Shown here: positions 36,140 through 47,896 of the stretch, piece by piece
How the letters are laid out: each line of letters starts with the position of its first letter
Position numbering within the stretch: the stretch's first letter is position 1
NCBI GenBank assembly: GCA_027924585.1
Contig: BSBM01000191.1
Span: 1,860,001 to 1,924,000 of the forward strand
Source of the DNA: Larix kaempferi
Lineage: Eukaryota; Streptophyta; Pinopsida; Pinales; Pinaceae
Direction: 5' to 3'
Length of the DNA: 64,000 nt
Notes under the pieces: generated by a model
Seen by the model: the letters and a program-made list of their open reading frames with translations, nothing else
What the model was told of the DNA's origin: nothing
The model's database searches: none
Made by a program: the position numbers and the translations under genes

Positions 36140-38805
36140 CCCGCCTAGTATCAAAAGGAAAATCGTCATACAAGGAACGGAGCATACTCATCATAAATAG
36201 ACTAAAGAGAGAGCCCCAAAAACAATCCAACTTCTCATTCCATGAAATTATACAACGAAAATAAAGGGGCAAAGGATGAATACCTGCTACAGGCAACGCA
36301 ATCAAGCGCAGCTGATACAGTAATGGTCTGGAATATAAATACAATGCAGGGCTAGAAATATCTGAAGATATGTCCAACACACTATACAAAACGACAGACG
36401 AAGATCGAAAATCAATTGTCCTGATCCGAGGGCATTTTATGCAGAGAAGGCCGGGACATCCCACTGCTTTATATTGACCAGTGGTACACGGATTCAAATC
36501 CATGCAAGGCAGAGTTATCGTAGGAGGTTGTGGGTTATTTTCCCAGTGGAAATCCAATGGCAGCTTGGCATGTGGAGTTCACGCATACAAGTGTGTTTAA
36601 CAGATGCGGTGGGCGTGTGTTTAATTGGATCCCGACCATCAACAGAACCTGTGGAAAATGAAAATTCAATTGATTTTAGGGTTAAGAATGGGATATGAAT
36701 TGGTATTCACTTACTGCCAAAGGTGTCATTGGCCGTGCAGAGGAATGTTAATCCATCGGATCCTCTTAACATGTGGAAGATGTGGCGATCCTGAGAATAG
36801 CATGGGCAACTTCCCCCCGCCCCGCAACCTTGGAGAGGAAGCTTCTTCATGATTTGTTGGCAACTATCCCTGCATCCCCACGCATTGTGTTGAATTCAAC
36901 TAAAACTATTGTTCCCCTCCGCACCAATGCGTATAATATTGCCATTACCAACTCTGCAAAACCACAGCTTCAATTGCAGTTGAAGATCCGACTATGGAAG
37001 ATTCAATAACTCATTCAATACTTTCATTCAACTACACAACACACAGCCTAATTGATTGGCAAAATCTGGTGGGATGGATTGTCCGATGAGATAATCGATT
37101 TCTCTGTACTGTTTGAAGTACTAGCCCTGAACAACAAAACCGTGCAGAATATTGCCCTCCATGCTAATATTTCCCATATTCGCCACTGTGCAAGTCTAGG
37201 GTCGAATCCCTTCCCTATTTCAAAATCTTCATAGCTGGCCGGCTAATTGAATTAGTATTGATAACCTGAATTTTTTTTAATATTATATGTTTTGTATTTA
37301 ATAAATTATATGTTTTGTTTGTAAGATTATATGTTTTGTGTGTAATATATTGTATGTAATATTATATGTATTATATGTAATATTATATGTTTAGTCACTT
37401 ACTCTCTTATTTGGATCACTTACTCACATTTTTTTTCAAGAAGAATGCCCTTGGTCTAAAACGAACCAGCAAAAGGTTTATCTGCCCAGAGCTGCTTCTT
37501 CCTATGATTCCTCAACTTGCGACTTGATCCCATACTATGCATATTCCTGATTTCATATATCAATACATACATATTGTTATTAGTTCCTCATCAGCCAAGT
37601 TACCAAATCGGTGGAAACGAAAAACAAAAACGATACACATTTACAAAATCGATAATTGGAAACCATAAAGCCCGAAAGGAACCTACCCCATTCTAGCTGG
37701 ATTGAATTCACCTGAAGCTCACACTGCAATTGATGACAAATCAATCACAGTCTCACGACTCCCTCTCCACTTCTTCGGGTTATTATTCTAAACCCTAGTT
37801 TGAAAAAGAAACCTTATGAATGGGTTCTCTATGTCCTTTTTGGCATGGATTTAATACCTTTCCATCTTCAGACCTCGATTTGCAATAGAGATATTGGATT
37901 TTGCTTTTGAAAAATGCCATATTTTCAGATCCCTTATTTTCCCTCCTAATCTCTTTTATAATTTATCCTTTTTTTCCCAGGTATTTCATTTTTCCCTCTT
38001 TTGTCTTTCTCTCTCTTTTGTTTTATTGTTTATATAATTGTTTTTTAAATTTCTTAATATATATATATATATATATTTGTTTATATTTTATTAGTATATT
38101 AATTATAGAGTATATAACATATTAATATAATAATATATTACCCTGGATCCGAGAGTGAATAGTGGAAAAGTGCATGAGGTAACTACGCCACGCAGAGAAG
38201 CAGAGCTGACACATGGGGAAAGACAATCATAAGTACGCAACAAGTACGGGAAGATTTTTACAAAAAGGGAGGAATTTTTTTTCTTCTCAATTAATGGAGG
38301 ATATTGGCGATTTCTTGCAAGGGGAGATATGAGGAGAACTTTAGAACTTTCAGAATCAAGCGCGAGGAGAACCGTATTGATGACTAGATACATATCATGG
38401 AGAATTAATGGAGATTGTGAAATTGACAATTTTTTGCTAACATTACGCAAAATACATGAACTTGACGAAACTTTAACAGAATACTGAGAGGGTAAAACGA
38501 TGATGGTTTTGTTCAAACAAAATATGAACATGACCAGTATGACGAGCCAAACACAATGACACCAAATTCACGACAGCATAATGTCGAGAGGGAGAGACAA
38601 CAAATATTCAAGACTCGACTCAACCACACTATGATTATGCACATGATTCAACTTGGCAGATCTGTCTAAGAGATAATACGAAAGCAAAAATGGTGAAATA
38701 AGATATGAAAATGATAATCACGTAGAACTAGATGTGGCGCTACAGATGAAATTTAATGATCTTTAAAAAAAAATCAATAGGTTCCCCTATTGCATCATGT
38801 TTCAA
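36140..38805. other. possible transporter promoter, then unassigned AT-rich sequence
   Basis: 36140-36560 lies directly upstream of the transporter ATG on the minus strand and may hold its leader and promoter. A 150-codon open frame there has no recognisable domain. From 37270 to 37400 the motif attatatgtttt recurs irregularly, and a (ta)n run lies at 38059-38076. No gene was recognised. Confidence 0.4.
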
Positions 38806-38817
38806 CACTAGCTCGTG

Positions 38818-38966
38818 TCTCTGAATCCATCTACAGTGTTACAATTTCCTAAATTGTAACACTGCGGATGGATTCAGAGATCCCTAGATTCCCTAAGGGA
38901 TGTATCCCTTAGGGAATCTAGGGATCTCTGAATCCATCCGCAGTGTTACAATTTAGTAAATTGTAC
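38818..38966. repeat. nested fold-back element with a perfect 50-bp hairpin
   Basis: 38851-38900 and 38905-38954 are exact reverse complements over 50 bp with a 4-base loop (tgta). A second hairpin overlaps it: 38818-38847 pairs with 38851-38880 (28 of 30 positions, loop cct). A third short hairpin pairs 38947-38954 with 38958-38965. The same 30-bp unit (tctctgaatccatccgcagt...) thus appears three times in alternating orientation. This is the structure of a fold-back transposon or a MITE that inserted into itself. Confidence 0.92.
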
Positions 38967-38989
38967 AAATTCATTGTCAAAATTGTAAT

Positions 38990-39255
38990 TTTCCATTGTT
39001 GGAATGACACAACTAAAAATGACCAAATAAATGACCAATTGTTATGTCGTCAATTTTAGTTTAGTTCTTATACCATGACCAAATTGGTCATTTATCTTGG
39101 TCATTTTTAGTTTCGTTCTTATTCTGTGACCAAATTGGTCATTCTTTAGTTACCTCACTTAAAATTTCTCAATTTTGGTCATTTACCCGTTGAAAAAACT
39201 GTGGTGACCAAATTTTTTGGTCATCTGGTCACTTATCTCTCATTTTGTACTAGTG
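38990..39255. mobile_element. CACTA-like terminus with subterminal palindromes
   Basis: Read in reverse from 39255, the sequence begins CACTAGTACAAAATGAG, the form of plant CACTA (En/Spm) ends. Inside are many gaccaa/ttggtc motifs in both directions, including tgaccaaattggtca near 39077 and 39129. CACTA elements have such subterminal arrays. The opposite end is uncertain: a cactag at 38806 is a weak candidate, but no matching 3-bp target duplication was found. Confidence 0.5.
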
Positions 39256-40429
39256 CTAGCAAGAAAATGAAGAACATAGGTCTTTCATGGTTCCCACGAG
39301 AAGGCAGTGGGAGCCCACCCACAAAAACAATAAAAGATAAGTATTTGGTTTCATTTCACACACAGATCTGTTTTGTCTTATACATATCAAATTATATGCA
39401 GATCTATCAGGAAGTTGAGCATTTGATGTAGTACCATAGGCACTTGTTGTACTTGTTATATGAGTTGTACAACATTCCATGAACACTTGATGGAGCTAGT
39501 CTAGATGATATCTTCTTCCTACATGCTTCGAGTAGTGCACACTCTTGATGGCATGTTCTAGTGGAGATAGCAGACATCTACATAGTTACCCTATGTGTTT
39601 GGGAGACATGTTTATGATTGTTGTGCTGAAGCATTAGCCAAGATGCATAGATACGTGTGTAAACTATTGCCATTGCATTGAAATAGAAATTGATTAAAGT
39701 TAATTATGCAATGTCACTAATCATCTAACGAGATTTGACTTGTAGGGAAAAGACCACATGATATGGCCTACAAGATAAGGATAACGATACTTGTTCCGAT
39801 GAACAAGTGATGGACACATGAATCCCATTAATGTTCAGATTAATCAAAAGCAAGAAGCTTCTAGGAGCATAACTCTCAGCATAGAAGGATGACTCCTAGA
39901 CAAAACAGTTAGAAGGAAGTCATGAAAACAAACGAGGACCAAACACATCCATCTATATTTGATACATAACTCACAGGCCCAAAGGATTTGATCTGAAGAT
40001 CGAGGATGAGGAGCTGATAGATCCTAAGGAGATGAAATCATCTCCCCCTCTAGCAGTTTAAAGGGAGTTAGCCCTTGAGTTGAGGATCTTAGCCTATTGA
40101 TGATGTGTTGAGATCTTCCTAGGATAAGGAAGAACATAGTTGATATCCCGAGCAAATCCAACATGATGACTGCGAATACCAGGCTACACTGATAACGTTG
40201 TTGGTAGATTCAGACTGACAGTTGAGAGGATCCTTGATGTACCTGGTCGTCACTAGGATGGATACTTACATTTTAGTGAGCAACTGTGCTCTTTTGCACT
40301 GTGAAACCTAGTACTCAGATTGGCACCCGAAGCGAGAGGGAGCAAGACGCTCTGTAGATAGCTCCAGAGAGGGAGCATGATGCTCAGATGCAGAGGGAGC
40401 AGGTCACTCCAACACAAAAGGAGTTGATT
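39256..40429. other. unassigned sequence, perhaps eroded Copia interior
   Basis: No reading frame with a recognisable domain was found. Near 40320-40410 there is a short repeat of the type gagggagcaagacgctc. Homology to Copia becomes clear only from about 40430. Confidence 0.35.
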
Positions 40430-40439
40430 ATGATATATG

Positions 40440-41053
40440 TTTTGCAGTGACTGTTCTCAGCCAGTTCATGTGCGATCCGAGACAGATTCATTCAATTGCT
40501 TAAAAACATGTGTTGAGGTACTTGCGTGGCACTGTGGGATATGGTCTAATATATGCTTCATAATGTGATTGCAGGGATTTTCATATTGGGCCGGATGTGC
40601 TGTGGATAGGAAGAGAACCTTCGGGTGTTGTTTCAGCCTGGGTTTTGCGATGATTTCCTAGTGCAGCAGGAAGCATACCTTGGTAGAACTTAGTAATACG
40701 GAGGCTGAGTACATGGCTGCCAGAATTACAGCTCGGGAAGCTGTGTGGCTTCGAAAACTCCTTATGGGATTATTTGGCCAGATTCCAGAGTCAACTGTGA
40801 TTCATTGTGATAACCAGAGCTATGTGCAGATGTCAGTTAATCTCGTATTCCGCGACAAGTCAAAGCATATAGAGATTCGATATCACTACATTCGTGATAT
40901 GGTGCAGTAGGTGCAATCAAGATACAATATGTTCCGACAAATGACCAGACTGCAGATGTTCTTACCAAGCCTCTTCCTAGGATAAAGTTTGTATACTTTC
41001 GTAGAAGGCTTGGTGTGGAAGAGAACGTGTCCCTCGTTGAGAGGGAAAGATGA
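40440..41053 (+). pseudogene. Copia reverse transcriptase end and RNase H, degraded
   Basis: Frames include FAVTVLSQFMCDPRQIHSIA and HVLRYLRGTVGYGLIYAS (end of the reverse transcriptase). Then comes the longest open part (40680-40910), with the RNase H blocks VELSNTEAEYMAA and HCDNQSYVQMS, then DKSKHIEIRYHYIRDMVQ. A TAG after DMVQ breaks the frame, and the ending (ADVLTKPLPR) lies in another frame. The domain would degrade the RNA strand during reverse transcription. Confidence 0.85.
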
Positions 41054-41059
41054 TACAGA

Positions 41060-41960
41060 GACCAAGCATTCTCCGAATCACTCTAGGATGGAGTGAGGAG
41101 ATCTCTCGAACATCCTGATAGGATGGAGAGGCCACTGCATTCTCCGGATCACTCTAGGATAGAGTGAGATCTCTCGGACATCCTGATCGGATGGAGAGGC
41201 CATTGCATTCTCCGGATCACCTAGGATAGAGTGAGGAGATCTCTCGAACATCCTGTTGGGAGGGAGAGGCCAACACAAACTCCCGGACACTCTTTAGAGT
41301 GGGGAGATCTCTCGGACATCATGGGACATGATGGAGAGATTTAATGCATTCTCCAGATCACTCTGAAAAGGGTGAGGAGATATCTCAGACATCCTGAGAT
41401 GGGAAGGAGAGGCTGGTGCTCACTGGCACACATTGGTACTCTTGGAATCACCAAAGGACTAGTTGAGTTGGTGCATGTTCCCCGATGGACTGAGTTGAGC
41501 TGAGGCACATTGTCCTTGTGCATGTTCCTCGATGGACTGGGTTGAGCTGAGGCACATTGTATTGATCACCAAAGGACTGGTTGAGTTGGTGCATGTTCCT
41601 CGAAGGACTTGGTTGAGCTGAGGCACGTTGTCCTTCTGCATGTTCCTCGATGGACTGGGTTGAGCTGAGGCACATTGTATTGATCACCAAAGAACTGGTT
41701 GAGTTGGTGAATGTTCCTCAAAGGACTTGGTTGAGCTGAGACACGTTGTCCTTGTGCATGTTCCCCGATGGACTGGGTTGAGCTGAGGAACATTGTATTG
41801 ATCCCCGATGGACTGGGTTGAGATGATGCATGTTGAACTCTCCGATGGACTATGTAGAGTTGTCGAGTTGGTGTATGGATCCACCGATGGACTGTGTGGA
41901 GCAGATGCATGATGACACTTCTCGATGGACTGAGACTGTGTTCACAACCTTCAGTATGTA
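41060..41960 (+). repeat. tandem repeat array between Copia pol and polypurine tract
   Basis: Part one (41060-41400) has about five units of 62-77 bp with gcattctccggatcactcta and agatctctcgaacatcctga. Part two (41450-41960) has about eight units with gatggactgggttgagctga. Minus-strand open frames across this array come from the repeats and are not genes. The polypurine motif ttgagaggga occurs before (41037) and after (42050) the array. Confidence 0.85.
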
Positions 41961-42060
41961 TAGAGATGATCAAGACAGATGTGATATACAGATAAGATCC
42001 GGATAATTGTGATGCTGATGATGACCATGTCCGAAGAATACCTTCCTTGTTGAGAGGGAG

Positions 42061-42706
42061 TGTTGGAAATAGTGCAATTTCAGAAGCTATTCTTATTGTA
42101 TTTTATTATATTATTGGTGTACCTCCTACGAGAGGAGATATTGATGTATTTGATCATGTAAACCCTTGAAATAATCAATGTAAACCTTGGGGTGAAAACA
42201 CACAAAGAAAAGAATTTTTAAATGTTATTTTATCTTCCCCCAAGACAAGTTGGCCTAGTGGGTAAACTGCCCCAAAACAGTGGGCAATCTGTCCCAAACA
42301 ATGGGCAAAACTGTCAAAGTTAGGTCGGCCCAGTTTGGGAAAGTCAGGTCGGCCCAGTAAGGGAAAAAATCAGTTTTTCATGTGTATAAATAGTGAGGTC
42401 GTGTGCCTCATTTGGTCATCCACTCAAGAAAAGCAAGTTCGCACTAGTAAGAGAAGTTCACATCTGCAGCTAGGAGAAGTGATTTTTGGGGTTTTCACTT
42501 GGATAAATTTTCTTTTTCTCTCTCTTGTATCTGTACTATGTTCTCGGTACTAATTATCTCTATACAAAGATTGCTAGGTTTTCTCCCAGTTGGGTTTCCC
42601 AGGATAAAAACTTTGTGTCTATTGTGTATGTGCTTGATTATTCTTTTAGTGATCATGTTTATTATCTGCATTTGATTATACTACTAGAATTATATAAAAA
42701 CTAACA
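42061..42706 (+). mobile_element. 3' LTR of the truncated Copia element
   Basis: It starts tgttggaaat immediately after the polypurine tract and ends aaaactaaca. The U3 part has two copies of a 24-bp sequence starting aggtcggcccagt (42323 and 42347). A TATAAATA promoter box lies at 42385-42392. No second LTR was found, so the target duplication cannot be checked. Confidence 0.8.
42385..42392 (+). promoter_or_regulatory. TATA box in Copia LTR
   Basis: TATAAATA follows the 24-bp direct repeats that may act as an enhancer; the R region should begin about 30 bp downstream. Confidence 0.55.
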
Positions 42707-43738
42707 GATAGGATATCCATAGCCCTCTTAGTTTCGTGCAAAATAATCAATAAATTATTTAATATCCTCCATCGCCTCAAGCCTTAAGCGTGCAAGTGGA
42801 ATTGTTCATTATCTCTATGCATCTAGTTGAATGTACGGTGAGAACCTATGCACAACTGGAATAGCTCACTATCTTTGTGCCTCTGATTGAAGGTGCAAAA
42901 CGAACCTGTGCAAAGTTGGAATCACTCACTGTAGTTGTATAATATCAATCATGAGGATGCGGACTCTGTACTGAAAAATTGTCAAGTACTAAAAATTTTT
43001 ATATACTTTGGTTTTTTACTGAAACTGGGATGGAATTGTGGGAAAATCATTATTAAAAAAGATTTGTGAAATCTTCCTAGTATGAAGCTTGTATTTTGTA
43101 AGGATGACAACCACGTCGAATCTTATCTTGATATAACCTTTCTTCCATCCCATTCTATATATGCACAAAGATAATTGCATTATTGTATCTTTGCAATCCC
43201 TAAGATATTTTTTTAAATAGAAGCACCTATTTTTTGCCTAAGTGGGGTCCATCTATCGGTCACTTTGGGGATTTGCAGGGTCATTCTATTGGGATGTGTC
43301 ACTTGGGGAATTGAAACTAGAATATAGGGATGCAACTACCAAAAATGTGTTGAGAATTGACTACAAACGTTAAGAATTGACCATGGGCTATTTGAGATAA
43401 ACTCCCACGAGTTTACCACTAAACCAACAACCAACTGATTGAATCCTTAAAAATACTTGAAACAAGAATTCATAACATTATTTAAATATCAAAAACCCAT
43501 TCCTATTCCACTCATAGCTCTAGTTATGGCATCTAGTTATATGTGTAGACTACAAATGCAAAGTTTTTCTTACAAGTTATGACATAGATATGTTATTTGC
43601 TATGTGACTCCTAGTATATGCTTCAAAGAGAGAACATGTTAAAATGATAAAGTAAATAAGTAAATCTTGTTGGGGAGACAACAGTCACCAAAAAAAATAT
43701 TGTAAAAGAATAAAGTTGCATGCTTGCCCTATGAGGAG
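42707..43738. other. unassigned sequence
   Basis: It lies between the Copia LTR and the family-B LTR. No domain, RNA or repeat structure was recognised. Confidence 0.4.
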
Positions 43739-45719
43739 TGTTGTCCGCCAAATTGCACACCAGCAACAAAAATCTTTCGAAAGCTATCTCTTCACTACAA
43801 GTGAGAGAAGTGTGGCCTTGGGGGCAAGCAATGAGCCAGGTACTGTCACCTAAATCCCAGCTCCTCCGTTTAGGCAAACTCCTAACGAAGCCAAGGGGGG
43901 TAGTCCCTACAAAGAGTTTCACTAAGGCTCTTATGTGTTTTAATGTTTTAAGTGTATGGTGATGCGGATGGATGTTTTTTAGGAGTTTTTTGTATGATGA
44001 TGAGAACACAATTAAACACGCAATCCACGTTGCAAAATTGCAAGACACAATTTAAAAGATGAACAATATACTTTGACTTACAATTTAAATAAAGCATCCA
44101 CAAGATAAATTTAAACAAATGACAAGGTCATAGGGTCCAGATTTAGATGATACATGTAAGTTTCAAGACTAGTGCCTTATGGAGTCAAACAAATAGTTCT
44201 TGTATGATAAAAAGTGTAAGTCAAAAGTAGCTGTTTGTGAGATCGTTTTGAAATTGTTCTTGGTAAATTTTAAGTGTTTTAGATGTTCTTGATTATTATG
44301 CTAAAAACAAGGATATCAAAAGTCCGAAAATAGTACTGGTAACCTCTTCGATGATAGGTCGAAGCCACCCAGATTGCAAAAAGGTAAGTGTTCAATTGGC
44401 TTGACCACCCCTGAGTCTGACAACGGGAGTTTGGCACCACCTGTTTCAGGAAACTTCCTCAATGACTATCGAAAGCAACGCAGGTTCGTTGGTTGGGGTA
44501 AAATTTTATTAGATTATCACTTGTAAGATTAGCAGATCCAACACCTTTCTGAGTAGTAGCCCAACCCTTTCAGGTTGGCAGAGCATACAGGTGTTGGATG
44601 ATCGACCAAGATAAATTAATTATTAAGGGAAATGAGCTGGAATATTTTATTATTAGAGCACAGATCAACTCTCTGATAGAGAGCGCTCTTGACTCAGTCT
44701 TAAAACCAAAGTTCAAGAGACTTTAATTAATCTAAATGCCTATGCAAGGGAAAGGCAACAACTAAATGCGCTCCGATAGAGAGTGCTCTTGACTTGGATT
44801 TGGCCAAGTTCAAGAGACTTTAGTTCTTTTTATGAAAATGGGAGCAGTTGTAAAATTTGAAAAAACAAGTGAAGCTTAAATTGCTGAAAATAAAGAGATG
44901 ATAATAATATATGAAAAGATGCTTAAAATAATTGAAAGTAGACTTAGTATTCTACCAAACAATGTTAATCTAAAGTGGGATCTACCTCCAAACAAGGTCG
45001 ATCACTAAAAACCACTAGTCCTTGAGACTTTCCAGCTAGCTGGAACTTCGACAAGGAGGCTAATGGGGAACGAGAAGCAACCACAAAGCTATGTGCCCTT
45101 GGGATGCAATCCCAAAGTTTGCTTACTCTAGCCAAAACTTGGAAATGGAATACGAAAAAAGTAAATATTTTAATCTAAAGCATGAAACAAAAGATCTAAA
45201 CTAGAAAAGCACAAGACTCTTCCCCAAATGGGGAAGAAAAACCCAAAAGTGGAGGACTCCTCCACTTAGCCTTTTATTAAACAAATTACAATTGCCTTTG
45301 GGAGTTAAACCCTTGAAAGGTCTTTTTTGAGAAAAGTAAAAACAACTTAATGAAATAAAACCTGAAAGCCCTTGATCGCTAGTACAGAAAGGAGATTGGT
45401 TTTGGTTCTATGGTTTGGTTTGAGTTTTCTCCTTGAATGCAACTTTGCTCTTCTTGAGTATTGTCCTCACCAAACTTTCTTCTCTTTCAAAAGATCTACA
45501 CAAGCTTAACTCATCTCAACAATGCAACCATTATAGATTAGTGAAGAAAAATAAAATTTGAAACTAGATGTAAGAACTAAGATCTAAACAACAAACGTTG
45601 ACAAACAAGTGCAACACTTAGATCTTGAAAAGAGATTGAACTATAGCAAAATTAAGATCTAAATCATGAAACACTTCTAACACTAAAATGTCTTACTCTT
45701 CTTTTTTGTTATACTTTTG

Positions 45720-46085
45720 TAGGTTGATGGAAGGGAAGAAGGGTAAGACAAGACGAGAAGAGGAGGAAGAGGATGACGAGAGGAGAAGGAAGAGGATGAA
45801 GGAGGGACGAATGAAGAAGAAGAGGGGGAACGAAAGGAAGAAGGAAGATGATGAAGAAGAGGATGAGATCTAGGATGAAAAAGAGGACGAATGGGAGAAT
45901 AAAAAAGAGGACGAATGGGAGGGATCTTTTTGGAGAGAAGAGGAACGAATGGAATGGAAGATGGGAAGCAAAAATGGAAAGAGGAGGAGCAAAACGAAAG
46001 GAAGAGAGGGCTTTAAGATGGGAAAAACGAGAGCAAGAAGAGGGATGAATGTCAAGGCAAAGACAATTCAAGGAGCAAAGGTGGA
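45720..46085 (+). repeat. purine-rich low-complexity tract
   Basis: About 365 bp of nearly uninterrupted A/G (gaagaggaggaagaggatga type) lies inside the family-B LTR. It yields charged open frames on the plus strand and Phe/Leu/Ser-rich ones on the minus strand, none of which is a believable protein. Confidence 0.85.
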
Positions 46086-46689
46086 AGCTAGAAGAAGTAA
46101 GCTTAGGGTAACTAAGATAAATGTTTTGAAATTTGATGGTGAAGCAAGAAACTCCAATTTGCTTATGCTTAAAAAATTGAGAACCCTTTGGCCACAAGTG
46201 GAGTGAAGGAGAACCTGCAAACACTCACAAAACCTTGGGAAATACCTGCAAATCACATATGATCAAGCGAAAAGAGAAGAGACATATGCATGTGCTAGAT
46301 TGTTAGCCCTCTAAACATATAAATCAAAACTAAAAATTCCTAAGCATATGAGAAATTACATAATATCACCTCATAATTGTGATGAAGCATGGCCACCAAG
46401 GGCCCCCACGAATTGAACTCCAAAGTTACAATTTTATTAAATATAAATCGAATTACAATTCCTCAGAGTTTCTGTGCAAAAAGGTCCATGAGGAATGAGG
46501 AAGAAGAGCCTCGTTATATAGCAAAACATAAGAGCTATGCTACCCTAAATCGAATTGGCTTAAATGGAGCCAATACCACCTAACCTAAGTCGAGTTCCAA
46601 TCAACAACTAGTCTCAACCAATCAAAATACATGTCAATCAAGCTTGGAGTGCTAACTCCAATCTAGAACTCAAGCTCAAAGTCTACATG

Positions 46690-46915
46690 GATGGGGAGGT
46701 GGCCTCCACTTAGGCAAGGCGCCCCTCATCCCATTCTTGGAATAATCACCATCCAATACTTGAATGCCATATGTAAAACTCGAGCTCCAATAGAGGTTGA
46801 CGTGAGCTAGCCTGGAGAGGGCGTGATTGATATGGTCGGTACTTGGAGTTTGACCACAATCTTGGTAGTTGAGAGTGGGAGGTGGCCTCCACCTAGGCAA
46901 GGCGCCCCCACTCCC
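46690..46915 (+). repeat. direct repeat of a GC-rich block
   Basis: ggaggtggcctccac followed by taggcaaggcgcccc occurs near 46693 and again near 46878, about 185 bp apart. Each block contains the palindrome ggaggtggcctcc. Confidence 0.8.
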
Positions 46916-47896
46916 ACTCAATGCAACTCAATCACCAATCAAAACCAATTTATTACCCATTCCACATCACTAATTCGAATTTGCATGCATGGAGGGCGAA
47001 TTCTTCTGAAGTTAATCTCTTGTGCTGACTGGAGAGTTGACTGAAGCTCAGTGGAGTTGATTAGAATCATCTTAAATGCCAGGTGCCATGTCAAATGGCC
47101 TTTTATTTTACTCAAATTGATTTATTTTGGAGAGATTTGGATTATCTCCAAAATATTCAATTTTATTATTTTAATCAATAATTTCTCTGTAACTGGGTTT
47201 TTTGAGAAATTATTAATTATGAGGCCTAATCGACATCCGAAACTTAGGATAGACTGGTTCAGGGATCATGAATGATTGTTGGCTTAAGTATGGAGCCTTC
47301 AATCACTGAATTCGGATCCCGGATGACTGACATATTACAGATTGAAATTTCTCTATTTAAACTATAGAGAAATTTATTAAAAAATTTAAAAAATAATTAA
47401 AAACCCAAATTCGACGGACTTGATAAAAAAATTTCGAAATTTTTTCTGGGGGTCCTGGAGACTTAGGGCATGACCAAAACCTATTCTAATAGTGTCTAGT
47501 AGGCTTGTATACATTAGTTGGACTCTAATAACCCCCCATGGCTCAGATTTTCAAAATAGGGCATTCCAGCTTTGGAGGAAGCGGGAGAAAACCTCATCAA
47601 TTATAGCTTGGCTATAGGCAAAGTATAATTGACAAGGGAAAAAGCTCCCTGGAATACCTTAGTTGCTTAATCAAGTCATGGGGGACCGAGATACTCAAAA
47701 TCCTACTAGCACACTTTATTACAAACCCCATGGAGCCATGGTCATGTCGACTGAAAAACAAAACTGACTAGCCAAAACTGGCTAGGCATAAATGTTGGAT
47801 CATCTGATACACTGGAGTACAAACATTCATCATGTTTGTCAAATGGCGGCTCTTCAGATAATCCAACTATGGTACTAATAAGTTGGTAACAGGGAG

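Larger units (their letters stand above)
40430..42706 (+). mobile_element. truncated Copia retrotransposon (3' pol end, repeat array and 3' LTR)
   Basis: A degraded reverse transcriptase end and RNase H domain (40440-41053) is followed by about 1 kb of tandem repeats (41060-41960), a polypurine tract (tgagagggag, 42051-42060) and a 646-bp LTR. The 5' LTR, gag, protease and integrase are absent. Stops and frame changes in pol show it cannot act on its own. Confidence 0.85.
43739..47891 (+). mobile_element. long LTR, family B (4,153 bp), probable solo LTR
   Basis: It starts tgttgtccgcc and ends agttggtaaca, the same end types as the nested copy at 51393-54582. Shared interior blocks include gtggccttgggggcaag, cgaagccaaggggggt and cattccagctttggagga near the 3' end. 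The flanks aggag (43734-43738) and gggag (47892-47896) match at 4 of 5 positions, as expected for an old target duplication. No coding domain was found. It could also be a non-autonomous element; the absence of repeated ends within argues for a solo LTR. Confidence 0.75.

Noticed and set aside
36105-36557. 150-codon minus-strand frame upstream of the transporter ATG
   Set aside because: It overlaps the probable leader/promoter and has no recognisable domain; the transporter frame is well supported instead.
38806-39255. A complete 450-bp CACTA element bounded by cactag and ctagtg
   Set aside because: Ends match for six bases only and the flanking trinucleotides (caa and cta) differ, so only the right terminus is reported.
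41448-41973. Minus-strand frames of 60-135 codons with repeated peptide blocks
   Set aside because: They are produced by the tandem DNA repeats between Copia pol and the polypurine tract.
45688-46224. Charged open frames on the plus strand and Phe/Leu-rich frames on the minus strand
   Set aside because: They are by-products of a purine-only tract, with no domain or start context.
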